DNA of 64,000 nt, from the NCBI RefSeq assembly GCF_037038585.1, contig NC_092520.1, positions 61,648,001 to 61,712,000 on the forward strand, given 5' to 3'. This stretch comes from Patagioenas fasciata (lineage: Eukaryota; Chordata; Aves; Columbiformes; Columbidae). Made by a program: the position numbers and the translations under genes. Positions 32,540-45,774 of this stretch are shown piece after piece (position 1 is the stretch's first letter; every line of letters starts with the position of its first letter). The notes below the pieces were generated by a model. It was not told the origin of the DNA. It saw nothing but the letters and a program-made list of their open reading frames with translations, and ran no database searches.

Positions 32540-35290
32540 ACTTCGTCAGACTCTTAAACACTCGAGAACAAGGCACCTCCATCCCATGGCCATGGGGGAT
32601 GGCTCCTTGTCATTTGCCATAAACTTCCAAAGAGTGGAGGAGACCTCTGATGGAGAAACAGAGGTCTCAGGGGTATTGCTGACCCTTCACCATAGCACTG
32701 CAGATCTCCTGTAGCAGCCCTGGAGGAGCTCAGAGGGCAATAAATTTCTAATTTTTTTTTTTTCTCACAACATGAAAACAAGTTGATCTGGCTGTTAAAG
32801 CAGAGCTCTTGAACCTAGAAAATCTCTGTGCTATCAGTGGCCTTGACATGTGATTTGCTATGTCACATCATTTAAAACATTGCCTCTCTTTGTCCATCTG
32901 TGAGATTTCACTAATATTCTAGCACAAGGACTATGTGAGACCACATTTAGATAACTTAATATAGTCGTAATTAAAATTTGTAGATTTATCAGAGAGCACA
33001 AGGTGAAAGGTATCTAGTTTGGATTTATTCTTAGAGGACTCCTGAACAAATGTTTTGGTGTCAGACATCTAAGAGAAGGTGGAGGTGTTGGTCTCTAGCT
33101 GACACTGATTTTTTTTTTGGGAAAACCTGAATATGTTAAGAGAAAGTGTTATTCCTCTACCTCATCGCCGATAGCCAGGGAAAGTGACAAAATAATCCTG
33201 AAAATATTTGCTTGAATTACTAAGCAAATCTGCCTTGCTGAGCTCAAATTTTGCAAATAATTCCCCCAAATAAGCTTAGCTAGGGTAAATATCAAGACTA
33301 ACTTATTGGATTTCCAAAGTGAACTATGAACTTCATAACAAAGGTGTGAATTTTCAGTAATGAAATTTGCGCTCAAATAAATAACTTGAAAATTAGGCAT
33401 TTACAGTGATTGTTTCTATCCACACCTGCAAATTCAGGCACTGCATCCAGACAGACAATAGAAATCTCATCATAATTTGGGAAACTAATTAGCACTATGA
33501 TTTATATATTGTTCAAAAATTACTTGAAGAAAACCCTTAAGATATACCTGAGAATTTCTTGAATTTATTCCAGATCATTATGAAAATAGGAAAAGAGCTG
33601 AAATTTGGCTTGTAATTATTCAATACAATGTCTGGCTATTTTCATTCAACTCTGGAAATGAATCTTCAAACTCATTGATTCCTTCTGTGGCCTCGGGACT
33701 GATTCATCATCTGTCACCTCCTCTTGCTTCCCTTTGAGGAATCACAACACTCTTCTCTTTTACTACAAGGTATTTGCATTGCTCTGAAGGGAGACACATC
33801 TAACTTGGTGCTCAGCTGTTCACCGAGCCCTGGAGCACTTCCTCAGCAAGGCAAGTGGAAAAATATCAAGGACTGAAAGACCCAGCTGTGAAGGATGTGG
33901 GCAGCAGAGTGGAGGGTGACTTGTTGATGACTCCAGGAGTAAATACAAGACCCGCCTAACTTTGTTTTCCCCAATCATCAGAGTGAAAGCATAAAGCAAA
34001 GACTCTGGAGTAAAACATGTAGCTTTCCTGCTTCACTTCAGCTCTAAGGCTTCGGAAAGTTGAGATATATATTACTCCATCAGGTCAATGCAAGTGTTCA
34101 GAGCACTTTCAGAGCTGTTATGAAATCAGTATGAGCAATCTTGGATCTTTATTACAGTATGTTACCTTTTAGCAGCCCACTGGAAATGTGTAAAGAAGTG
34201 AGGTACGGCTGTAAACAGTGTAAATATTTTACAGCTCACTGACTTCTATATGAGGAGACATCTGCAGTAACTTAAGTGTTTAGACTCCTGCTCCAATAAT
34301 CTAATGCAAATAAAAAGTGGAAAAAAAAAAGCATACTGGAAAGCAGAGGGAACCTGAGCAAACAGTGCAACCCAAGGTTGTGGTCAGGAAGGAGAAAAGT
34401 AAAGAGCATGACAACTCTGTGAACTCAGATGCAGACACAAAACACGCTTGCAGAGTGACACCTAGCAGAGCTCTGTGTATGCTTTCAATGAGGTTTCACT
34501 CTTGCAGAACAAAATATTGCCTGATGTAATCCAGGATTACTTCATCAATACCAAACTTGTTTTATATCAAGAGACCTGGTTCAGCTCCTCCAGGGAGCTA
34601 TTGTAACAAGCTATTGTTACAAGTATGCAACACTCACAGTACTGGTTTGGCCTGGCTGTTTCCATTTACCTCTTAGACACGACTTTTCTCAAGTGCACAC
34701 AACAAGACAGCAGAAGTTGGCACAAGTTCTATGACTCTAAACTTTATATCAGCCTCTTCGATCTCTTGATCACCTGGTGCTTCCATCATTGGAAATTCAT
34801 GGCTTCATTTATGTTTCATTTTTCCTTTGAAGGAATCTGAGGTCTTAATAATTTTGGACCTTTTTCACTTGACCCTAACACCATAGAAAATCAATTGCAG
34901 GAATCCTTTCTCTGATGTATTACCACCTATGTGTCCTCCGGATACACAGAGGACTAAAATTGTAAATGCCTGAAATTCTAGCCCCAGGAAAGCAACACTA
35001 GGCTGGTGAATATGGGACTGGTTGGAGGGATTAAAAAGGCCTGACTTAATTCCTAGATTTACCAGTGATTCGTTGTGGAATTAAAAGTTTAATCTCAGGC
35101 CTATTGGTTCCCACTTATAAACACTCTTCTTTTGTTCCATCCTTTACTTGTTCTTCAAGCTATTTGAGATAAGTGCTGTCTCTGGCTTTAAGAGCATGTG
35201 TCAGTGCAAAGATATGGGACTTTGGGGCCACGGGATCAGGAACACAAAATAGTTTGAGAAGTTTGTGCTGGAATTACATAAAAGTCTCAG
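32540..35290. other. Intergenic, no gene recognised
   Basis: No recognised gene. 32540-32760 may be further decayed actin-like sequence but cannot be aligned with confidence. Around 34592-34623 the word GCTATTGTAACA is imperfectly duplicated. The remaining sequence appears unique. Confidence 0.45.
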
Positions 35291-35291
35291 T

Positions 35292-35630
35292 CTCATTAAT
35301 ATTTATAAATATGTAAAGGGTGAGTGTCACGAGGATGGAGCCAGGCTCTTCTCGATGACAACCAATGATAGGACAAGGGGCAATGGATACAAACTGGAAC
35401 ACAGGAGGTTCCACTTTAATATGAGAAGAAACTTCGTCACAGTGAGGGTGCCAGAGCACTGAAACAAGCTACCCTGGGGGGTTGTGGAGTCTCCTTCTCT
35501 GAAGACATTAAAAACCTGCCTGGATGCTTTCCTGTGTAACCTCATCTAGGTGTTCCTGCTCCAGTGGGGGGATTGGACTAGCTAATCTTTTGAGGTCCCT
35601 TCCAGTCCCTAACATTCTGTGATTCTGTTC
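35292..35630 (+). mobile_element. CR1 LINE 3' end
   Basis: + strand CR1 with ORF2 C-terminal words ([45 protein letters not shown] followed by a stop at 35461), then the 3' segment GGGGGATTGGACTAG and AGGTCCCTTCCAGTCCC, ending in ATTCTGTGATTCTGT at 35614-35628. The same subfamily as the inner copy at 50.56-50.96 kb, sharing the TTTATAAATAT-GTAAAGGGTGAGTG stretch. 5'-truncated, no longer coding. Confidence 0.95.
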
Positions 35631-36485
35631 TCCTAGTAATTTTTTCCCTCTCTCCTCAAGTCTCATATAAGATTCACCAGTTCTTTATTTTCTTTTAAAT
35701 GTCAAATGAGTTATCATTTTGCACTTTCTCCATTCCCTGTGAATTTAAAGGTTTTATTGGTATGCAGTAATGTCAGCCTGGGACAATGAACATTGATTAC
35801 CCAAAACTCATCACCCTGCCCATATTTGATTGTGAGCTCTTGAGAAGTGTACAATAGCTCTTGCTTTCTCCCTCTCTTCCCTGTTATTCTATGCACAATA
35901 AAAAGGCTGCATTGGAATATACACTAGACAAAAAATTGTTACCTTTATTATTAAAATCTCCCATCCCCTGCCTTCATCCATGGTGAGCTGAATGACCACA
36001 CTGCTGTAGAAGGTACCCTCACCCCTGCCTTGCAGATCACAGGTCTAGAGGAGAATGGTTGTGGATAGCTTGTTCTGAAAGCAGCTGGATAGACTGTGCC
36101 AAGTACACCTCTTCAAAAGTGGCACACAGGGGACCATCCATGGTCAGAATGAAGCAATGCCAGCAGACCACTGTGTGCAACCTATGACTGACAAAACCAG
36201 TATCTGCCTACAGGAGCACAGCATAGATGTTGGGCAATGCCTAGAGAGCAGTAGCTGTCTCAAAGACCAGCAGAGACCCAGTACAGCCAGGAATGCCTAA
36301 GAAGGAGAAGTAAGGCTAAGGGTGTGCACCTGACAGACTTTCCAAGAGTGTCCTGCAGAGGTAGGTGAGGAAAACAAGCTCTGCAGATGTTTAGAAGTGC
36401 CCAGAAAGGGTAATGGCGTTACCAAAGGCAGATAAGCACCTGTCCTGCAGTTGAGTATTGGTTCTGGCTGAGAGTGCCTCTGTAG

Positions 36486-36551
36486 TCATTATACACATAC
36501 TCACACGAACATTTGCACCCACGCACATACGCACACATGTGAGCACACACA
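36486..36551. repeat. Imperfect (CA)n tract
   Basis: CA/CACG-rich sequence ending in CACACACACA; interrupted and probably old. Confidence 0.8.
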
Positions 36552-39057
36552 CACTGATTTTAATATGCCATTCCATGCAAGTATTATATATGTATATATA
36601 TTTTTATTTTAATTTTGAAAACTTGAGTGCTTGCTTTCACATAGGGTAAAATTAATTTTGCTGAGATTTGTTAGTCCCCTTTCCCCCATCTGTAAATGGA
36701 TCTCTCTCAGTTATGCAATACAAGGGCACACTACCATTAAAAGTGCAGATGCAGGCAAACAAACAAACACATTGTTTGGAACTGGAATATGTAAAATATT
36801 CATATTCAAGAATGAAAAATAAAAACTAACCCTTAATGAAAAATTCACAGTATAAAACATGCATTGTTGCTCCATCTCCAGGGCTGCAGCAGTTTCCAGA
36901 TCAACGTGTTACCTGTTTTTTCACTGCCTTGTTTTACTCGATTAATTCAAAACCAGTTCACTCACAGATATCCCAGTGTTAGGTGCCTAAATTGACTCTG
37001 ATTTCTTTATAGGTGGTATATCTGAGACTACAGTAATATCTGTAGAAGCTGTGACTGTTTAAAACATTCAGCATGTAGGCCCAAGAGTATGTACGGCAAG
37101 GCTGTCGTGTATCTTAATGGCAGGTCTGTGCCTGGAAATGCCCTACTGGGCACAGACACACAAGCCAGCTCTAGACAAGCAGCAGATCTATTTTGACAGG
37201 GTGCTTGGACCATCTCAGTACCTCTATTTCTTCAATGAGCAAATTAGCCAAATGTCAACATGGCGGAGCAGCTCTCCATAGAAGGAGAACATTTTGAACA
37301 AGCTGAAGTATCTCTGTAACAGCACTGCACTACACCCTGCAGAACCACTTGCGGAGCTTTGCACATAGGGCAGAAGAAAAGAGATAGAGTTGGTTGGGAT
37401 GAAGGTCATCCCTTCCTTCTCTCCCTGTTTTGAAGGACAGCTCTGCCTCTCATGGGCAGGGAAACTCATCATGTGGAAGAGGTTTTCCCTTCTGCTGATG
37501 TCAGAGCATCTTTGTCGATTTAACCTCTGTGAGCTAGAGCAGATTCCATCTGTTAAATGCAGCTGAATGCAGCTGTGGTTAGCTCAGCTTTAGAATTCTA
37601 TAGTAAATATTGGGAGAGATGTTCTCATGAATACGAGAAGGAAATCATTGGATCCTGAATCTGTTTTGTGCCATGTTTTCAAAACGTTTCCCTCAGCCTG
37701 GTTGATCTATCTTGACACACAGACTTTTTTCACATGCTTTTGAAAAGTGATCTTTTGCTACCAGAAGATGGTGTGCTTCCACCACATCATGCCACAGCCA
37801 GCTTGAGGAGGGGATTGTGCCTCCTGTGTAAAATCATCTTTCCTCATGATGTAGGCAAGCAATAGTTACGACAAAATCTAAAGGAGTTTGTGGCAAAAAA
37901 TTATAGTTCATACTTAGTGAATGCACACATCACTATATTTTCAGGCATATTCTGCTTCTACTTTCAATGAATTTGTATATATATTCTTTTTATCAAAATA
38001 AGTTTATAAAATAATTCTTAAAAAAAATATCATTAGGAGAAGATCATGCCTTTAACTGAAAAATGAACAATCAAGATTTAAAATACTTGCATGCCTTTTA
38101 ATATCTGAAATATTGTTCAACTGTTTGAAATTTTTGCACATAAATGTCTTTTATTTGGTTTTCTATTCCTTTATGTAGACCTTGCTGCAAATTTTATATT
38201 GAAGATGTCTTCGGTGTTAAACAATTTATTCTAGAAAATGTGCAAATACTTGATTTCTGTGTAAAACTGTAAACTGAAATGGAAATGTTTTAATCTGGGA
38301 TGTTCCAGATATTAGTAAAATGCTACACTTTTCAAAAAGAAAACAACTTTCAAACCTAGTAGAACTACACCATCACAGTACATTCACCTGCATGCTATGC
38401 AGGGATTTTAAACTGAATTTTGCTGCTTTGTTTTTCCTGTGTAGTTAACTATGTGTGTGGTTTTGTTCATAGACTAAAAACGAGTAAGAAAACAAACTTT
38501 CCTTTTTAGGCCTTTCTAATGACTTCCTTAAAGTTCTTAAAACATGCTGTTTTTATAACTGGCCTAGCATACAATTTGTATTTATATATCTTATTCTTAA
38601 GCCCTTGAGTTGGGAAGTGAAATGTAAGAGGCAGAATTATGAAGACTGTTACTTCTGGGTGTGAGTGGCTGATGGGTTGAAGTAGACCTTCTTGTGTCTT
38701 TAAAGATTTTATAACATTCAACTCATGTTTACGTCTTTAGAATGAGAAAACAGCAGAATGAGTATTGCCATTTCCTGGCTTTTACTCATTGGAAACTCTA
38801 TACACAAATAGCACATGGATGATGCAGTAGTATCAACAAAGAAAAAGCTTTGTTGGCAACATGTGCTTTGCCGTCTGTAGAAACTTGACTTGGTTGTCGA
38901 GCATGGTAGTTTCTCACTTAGGTTTTCTTGTAATGTCAGGGTTGCTGGGGCATGTATGCTGAGCAGGGAGGCACTGACTGAGGTAACTATGAAGAACTAC
39001 ACAGCTATCTAGCTGAATAGGCTGTAAAGAAAGGGGCTGGGGGGGGAGTGCTGTTGT

Positions 39058-39077
39058 GTTGTTTGTTTGTTTGTTTC
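39058..39077. repeat. (TTTG)n microsatellite
   Basis: Short run of GTTT units after GTTGTGTT, next to a G-run. Confidence 0.8.
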
Positions 39078-40299
39078 AGATATTTGTATATCTCAAAATG
39101 AAAAATAAGATAACATTTTCCGTTGGCTACAGACACTGAGGCTCAAGCAAGAAATTGCTATTTTGAACTTGTTAAAATAAAGATATTTTTGTTGCAGGTT
39201 TTTCAATGTTGGATTTAAAAACACCTCAACTTCGCTAGGAAGGGTTACTAAGATTGCAGTACAGCTAAACCCAGACAGCCTTGCAGTTTATTGGAGGACT
39301 AATAGCAGAGACATAGCAAGACTGACCTAGACATAGTGCTAGTTTTTGCCACTGGAATTCTGTGATGTCTGTTATCAGAGGAAACTGAGATTTTACACAG
39401 ATCTTCTGTCTGGGGTTGCACAAATGAAGCCAGTGGAAGAAATTTAATACTCATACTGTGCCCTATTTATTTCAGGTGTACCAAGTATGCAAATAAATAG
39501 CACTGTTTATAAACAAACAAACAAAGCATGTATTAAATCTGGAAAATGTTTTATACACATAGATGTGTTTCCAAAAGGCCTCATTTTATACCACAGCAGC
39601 ATGGACTAGCTGAATCTGAGTCTCTTCTAGGCAAAATGCATACCCGTGCAGCTGTGTTCATGTTTGGTGCTTTACCCAAACTAAGAAATACCCTTCAGAG
39701 GCTTCTTTTTTAAAGCCTTCTACATTTATACTTTTCAAGTGTCAGAACAAACTCAGAATTGTCTGCAAAAGGTAAGACAGATATGTAGTTAATCAGCATT
39801 TTGCAAAAGGTTATTCATTTAATACAAAGCAGAAAGATCCTCTGTCTGTACCAGAGAGGTGGTGTCTCGTCCTTTATTCAGACATGCCCACAGGAATAGG
39901 AAAGCTCAGCTCTCCAACTATGGCAGTCTGATGGATGAGGGAATAGAGCCATTTAATCTGATACTTAAGTGAGAGTCCAGTTTTAAAGTCAAGTATTCTT
40001 AGCAGCAGAAATTAAGCAGTCACTAGCACAAGCTACCCTATCCCTCATGAAGGGTGTGCTATTGGGAACACATTAACTTCTTCTTATAAAAGCTGTGGCA
40101 AGCTGTGGTAAACACTACAACCATGGGGACAGCGGTGTTGTCAGAGTTGGTCCATCTTTGGAATTAGTCCACTACTGATAGCAGAGAAGCCCTCTGAAGG
40201 CTAGAGCCTGGGTAGTACTGTCCCTACCAAATCTGGGCTCAAGGAATATAGACTGTGTCTCCAGCCATGATGATAATCAAAGATGATTGCACCCACTTA

Positions 40300-40690
40300 T
40301 GAGGTATTGCTCCAGATTTTGGCTACTCCACTATATGGAAACTGTAGAGGAACTGGGAGAAGTCTAGAGGAGATCACTGGCAATTGTAAATAGCTTTGAA
40401 AAAGACACCCAGTAAGTAAATTTGAAGGAATTAGATTCAATCAAACTTGAAAAAAAGAAACTAATACCTCCAGATATAAAAAGTTGCTATAAAGAGGATT
40501 TGTGGTCAATTGATCACCTATTTGCAGAGAATGAAGCTTGATTTAACTGCTAAGAGAGGAGTTTTAGTTACACACAGGAGGACATTTCTTAGCTTTAAGG
40601 ACAGTGACACAGTGGAACTAGTCTCTTACAGTAGTTCTATAGGGTCTTTAGCTGGATTCAATTGGTTTAACAAACACCTAGCTAGGACAA
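40300..40690 (+). mobile_element. Ancient CR1 LINE fragment
   Basis: Strongly diverged + strand CR1 of the older amniote type: TATTGCTCCAGATTTTGGCT, GAACTGGGAGAAGTC, TTGCTATAAAGAGGAT, AGGACAGTGACACAGTGGAA and TGGTTTAACAAACACCT occur in the order expected of the ORF2 C-terminal end. It carries many substitutions and no terminal repeat, so it inserted long before the minus-strand CR1s nearby. Confidence 0.7.
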
Positions 40691-40699
40691 ACTACATAC

Positions 40700-43600
40700 C
40701 CAAGAAACACAAGAAGCACAAGGAGTTGAAGTCTGCTAGCCTCTGCTGGCCCTGCTTTCCTGTGAGTTTATAGGACTTTTTCAGGCATAAATGAAGAAGA
40801 AAACATAATTTTAAGACCCCTGTGTGATCAAGGATGAATGGAGTTATTCCTGTGTCCTGTGATCCAGAGTACTAAATACTGTTTATTGGAGCTAGAAAAG
40901 GACACACCTAGTTTAATTTGCAAGACTTGCATTTTAATCTGTGAAGTCAAGTGAGAACAGCTGTCTACGAGTGTGATACACAGTTATAAAACAGCCTGTC
41001 TTTACTTGGGAAGACTGCTAATTAGGGATGACTTCCTTGTAATCACAAGTAATCTTTGACATACAATTAGTCTGCAAAGCAAGGTTGTATCAGCCAGTGA
41101 AGGTGTTCATGTTCCTTACCACTGGAGACCAAGACGATCCAGTGATGGAGAAGCATCTTCCCACTGCACCGTGTTGCCGGTTATGGAATTATGCCTCCTG
41201 TTAAAACAAGTTGCCCTCTGTTTGAAGGCACAAATAAATACAGAAAAGGAATTCCACCAGGATAATAAGGTAAAACAACAGTATTTTATTTTCTCTGCAG
41301 AATGAGGCCTATCTGCACCCTGATGTTTGGGAAGCTGGGCACTTCAGCTTTTCTCTTCAGCTTGAAGAACACTCTACCTCCTCAGGCTTGCATTAGAGCC
41401 GCTCCTCCCACACAGTCCCTCTGTCCCTGAAACAACTATCAGCAGGGCTCAGCCATTCTTGATACTCACTGTCACCTTCTTTGCTCCCTTCCATCCCTCT
41501 CTCCTTGCCCCTTGATGACCTGGCATGAATACATTGCTCTTATTCTAGTTAATAAGTTCCACTCTGAGCATTGCAACTTTGTATGTAAGGAATAGGACGC
41601 ATCTTTCAGTGAGTGTGTTATAGAAGCCATGAAGACAAAAATAACACTGACCAAAATGTAATTGCACAGGGTAGAAGAAGATGTGCAAAAGATTAGCACA
41701 GTATTGCACAAAAAGAAAGTTTGCATCAAGGACATTGAGAATACTCTTAACAAAAAAAAGAAAAAAACACAATCTACAAGATTTTTTAAGTTTGGTGGCT
41801 TAATAATACCTGGAAATACAAAGCAGCACATCAAATTGCATTATCATAACAGTGTTCAGCTGATGTGATAAACCATGCTTTTGAAATCTATCCAAGATCT
41901 ATCTGGAGTTGTGAGCAGTCAGATACTCTCTGGAATCCACAATGTCATCTTGCTTTTGCTAAAAACACTGGTAATTTACCTTTCCATGAAAAGGAAATTG
42001 ATTCCTCCTCTATTTTTGTAGAGCATTATTGGTTGCAATAGTGTATAATTATTTCACTAAACCAACCTTATAATATATATATAATTAAAGCAAAAATAGT
42101 GCTTATGTCATTACTAGACTGGAGATGAGAGACTTCTGTTGGCAGCTCTATGGCTGGCACTTTCCATCCCTCTATGGTGGAAAGTTTTCAGATCCTCCTC
42201 TAACCAGTGTTCATCTGTAAACACTACCTTAGACTGGATTCAGCTCAAAATCTAAACTGTCTGGATGCAACTACATTCCCTACATCTCAAGGAAACAGTT
42301 TGTGGTTTCTCACTTGGGACATAATGGATAATTACAGATGGGACTCTAGCGCTGCCTATATTAAATCCCTGTTCTGAGCTGTTTATCATGTTGCCAAATC
42401 TGAACCATTTAGGCTGAAATTTTCCATAGCAACTCTCTGCTCCAGACTGAGTTTTATTTCCAAGAGGGAGAGGAGAGGAAAATCAGTTCTTTTGTCCAAG
42501 TTAAATGCATTGCTCTGTGAGCAATAAAACCACTGAAATTGTGTGTAGTGGCTTTGTACCTCAGACAGCTTCTCTGACCTCTCATAAGCATTGAATAAAT
42601 GATGAACCTTTTTCTCTTATCTGCATTAAGAAGGTCTCTCTCCTCTACTATTTTTTTAGGAAATTTGTAAAAGCCTTATGCACCTAGGGCTTCTAACCCT
42701 TTGTGAAATTTGGTTAAAACAAATAAAGACATACAGAAGCCAAATCTGAGTGCGGAACTGTCTTATATGCACGAGTTCATATGTTCTTTCCTTTTCAAAA
42801 GAAGATTTAAAATCTAGATGGAAATAATTTTTGAAAACTCTCACCACCCACCCCTACCCCAAGCAAAGTGGGAGGGTTGCTTTCCTTCCCAGTCATGCAG
42901 AGAATAGGAGCCTAAAACTGAATAAGCAACCCACAGGAGGACTGTGAGTGAGGAAGATCAGCTTCACTGAGAGTGGAGCGGGATCTTTTTGGACAAAGAG
43001 TGGAGTCAAAGAATCAGCACAGGAAGGCCTGAGGGAGCTGAAGAAAATAGAGAAAGAATAGGGATGGAGGCAGTTGGGGCAGATGTAATTAAGGACAGTG
43101 TCCTGAAGTGCTTTCACAAGACTGATTAAGGTTACATAACCTTCACGTCTAGCACATCCCATTTTGTTAAGCCCTTGAACTTGTAACTTTAAAGTTCTTT
43201 TAATGTAGCAATTTTGGGATGTATTTTAATTTACATACCTGAAAATATGCATCTTAGTCTCTTTGGCCTTGTAACACTGAACTGATCCCCAAAGCTTTAA
43301 AATTCTGAGTGTAAAATCCAGGATCTGTGATGGAGACAGAGTACAAGACAAGCTCTAGCTTTGTGGGAGAAGCCAAACTCAAAGCCCGGCACTTCCCAGT
43401 AACACTTGGCTGTTGAGATGGAGGTGGCTTGTATTTACCAGTTTTTACACAAAAAGGGTTGTTTATTGATTTTACATTTATCAGTGGTTAGAAAAAAGCC
43501 TCAGAAGTAAACACGAGGTTAGAGAATACTAATTCCTTTTTCCCATACCATCAGTGAATATTTTAATCACTGGTTTACATGACTCTCCTCCTTCTGAAGT

Positions 43601-45390
43601 ATCTCTGGCCTAATAAATTTTGAATTCTTAATTTTACATTGAAGTTTCCTAATCCTCTCCACTTTCCTTTTCCTCCTTTTCTTCCTTTATACCCAGAAAA
43701 GTCTAGTCTAACATGTAACCTTATTTAATGCCTAGGGCAAATTTCTAAAGAACATTTATCACAGCCTTTCAAGACAGAATATCTCAGAAATATCTTTTGA
43801 AATAGCAAATAAATGCTGCAACTTAGAAAAAGTATTTTCTAACACAGGAAATCCTTCTCTGTTAAAAATCCATCCCGAGGTGATGTGTAGATTGTTTACA
43901 CCTGTGGTATTTAATCAGCTTGTCACCCATGAGCTGGCGCATCCTTAAGTGTTTTTGGTGAACGGCAGATAAGTGTTCCCCTTCACTCCCAGAGCATTCA
44001 CTATATAAGCTATATATTTCTCTGATATGACTAAAAAGTCTATGGACTTCACAATGAGAATACATACAGTGAGAATACATACAATGAGAAGACAGCTTCT
44101 GTACGCTGAAGATTGCCTGTTTCACTGCGGTATAATTTCTGCACAGGATCAATGTAGTTGTCTTCCTATGTCAATGGTATTGACATTGTGCTAAACAGTA
44201 TTCTCATCCTGTGAGTTTGCCTTTGAGAAGTCAAATATTCTATATCGTCTTTTCTGTTAATAGCACAGCTTCTATAAAGAAAACATAGGATAATAAACTG
44301 CCTAGTGTAATTCTGATTATGTTATAGTGGTGAGCCTTACAAAGAAAGATTTGATTGCTGTTATTGGCGTATGCATTTTTAAACTTCAAAAGCTATTCAG
44401 TGTACATAAATGGTACAAGCACATAGTAATGCTTACCTCTTGCTATTATGAATTTAAAAACAAAACAAACTATTTTTTTTGTGCTACTGTCACACTATTA
44501 GTGTTGCACTATTCCTTATTCATATTCCTTAGCTTATGTACTTCTAAATGTACTATTAAAAGAATAGTGCACCACTGCATTATTTCTATGCAGTATATTT
44601 TTGTAAGCTTTGCTAGGAAACAGCAAATGACCTTGAATGTAGCAAAAGGATATAATTTGTTGACTTACAGGTCAAAATATAGCTTGTCAAAGTGAAATAG
44701 AAATTATAACCAGTATTTAATCTTCCCGTAAGGTTTTCATTCTCTTCAGTTTTATACCTTTCAGTGGAAATAAGCATGTTTGCCAAGTTAAAGTGCAGGC
44801 AGATTCATACATCTTCATATTACATTGTAATTGTATTGAGGTGGGTAAACTTCACTCTTTTCATGACATGTTACAGCTAACCAGGCCTTCTTTCTGAGAT
44901 GCCTTATTTTGTTCTTGTTTATAATACATTTTACTTGCAATCATGTTAGTTAGTTACCTTATTCTGCTGGCATTCTCCACAGTACTTTCTAGTACTGAGT
45001 AGAGGTTACATTGTCGACATATTTTCCCAAACTCATTTACTTTCATCATAAAAGATACTGAAGAAAATTAGATGTACTGATTAGAAGTTACACATTAACA
45101 TTTCTCTATAGAAACTGGCCTTTTATTGCATTCACTCTTTTATGTCTTTTAAGTAATTATGAATTTCTGAGAGGTCATCATCTCATTCCACAGTGGCTTT
45201 GAATTGATGCAAAGGAGTTTCATAAAAAATACCTGTGAAAACTCTTGTTATAGCAAATAGATTACTATTTTGTTAATTCTTCCCTCCGTGTGAGAAGTTA
45301 TTCACAATGAACTCTTAAGCTGTGATCTTCTCTTGCTCTAATTCAAAATAAAATTGAAAAACATGCACTCTGGCTACCTTCAGCCCATTC
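40700..45390. other. Intergenic, no gene recognised
   Basis: AT-rich sequence, no recognised coding family. A segment at 41230-41480 with GTATTTTATTTTCTC (a minus-strand AATAAAATAC) could be an old LTR but lacks termini. Overlapping frames at 41472-41868 are not supported by any motif. A 15-bp tandem repeat at 44051-44095 is listed separately. Confidence 0.45.
44051..44095 (+). repeat. 15-bp tandem repeat, three copies
   Basis: Unit ACAATGAGAATACAT at 44051-44065, ACAGTGAGAATACAT at 44066-44080 and ACAATGAGAAGACAG at 44081-44095: one substitution between the first two and more in the third. Confidence 0.85.
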
Positions 45391-45392
45391 TA

Positions 45393-45768
45393 CAGGGTGT
45401 TTCAAAAAGATGGACCCAATTTCAATGCAGTGTATTTCATGATGGTAACATGTTACAATTATACAAAAATTTACAAATGGTTTAATGAGTTATCAAGTTT
45501 TAGTAATCGTTTTGTATAAAAATGGTCTGTATTCCCTCCACCTGCCATATAGACAACATTGAGATGGTAGTTGAACTTGTCCCAAACACCTCTCAAAGTG
45601 TGATCTTCCACTGAGGTCACTGCTGCTGTGATTCTGGTTTTGAGGTCATCAAGCTCATTTGAAACTCTATGTCCCACCCTTTCAAGGGGTAAGAGTTTCA
45701 TTCATGGGTGGTTTGTGGCTGCAGAGACATAGTGATTTCAAATTGGTCCATCTTTTTGAAACATCCTA
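45393..45768 (-). mobile_element. Miniature mariner-like DNA transposon
   Basis: Inverted ends: left CAGGGTGTTTCAAAAAGATG from 45393; right, read on the minus strand, TAGGATGTTTCAAAAAGATG from 45768. They are near-identical for over 30 bases and flanked by TA at 45391-45392 and 45769-45770, the mariner target site. Inside, the minus strand (45701 down to 45540) reads ELDDLKTRITAAVTSV and GVWDKFNYHLNVV, resembling the C-terminus of Tc1/mariner-type transposases. The catalytic DDE/D region is missing, so the 376-bp copy is an internally deleted, non-autonomous element. Confidence 0.88.
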
Positions 45769-45774
45769 TATCAG

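Larger units (their letters stand above)
35635..40290. other. Intergenic, no gene recognised
   Basis: AT-rich sequence without a recognised gene. It holds the CA-rich tract at 36486-36551, a (TTTG)n run at 39058-39077 and short words such as GTTAGGTGCCTAA (36978-36990) that may be ancient repeat relics. Confidence 0.5.
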
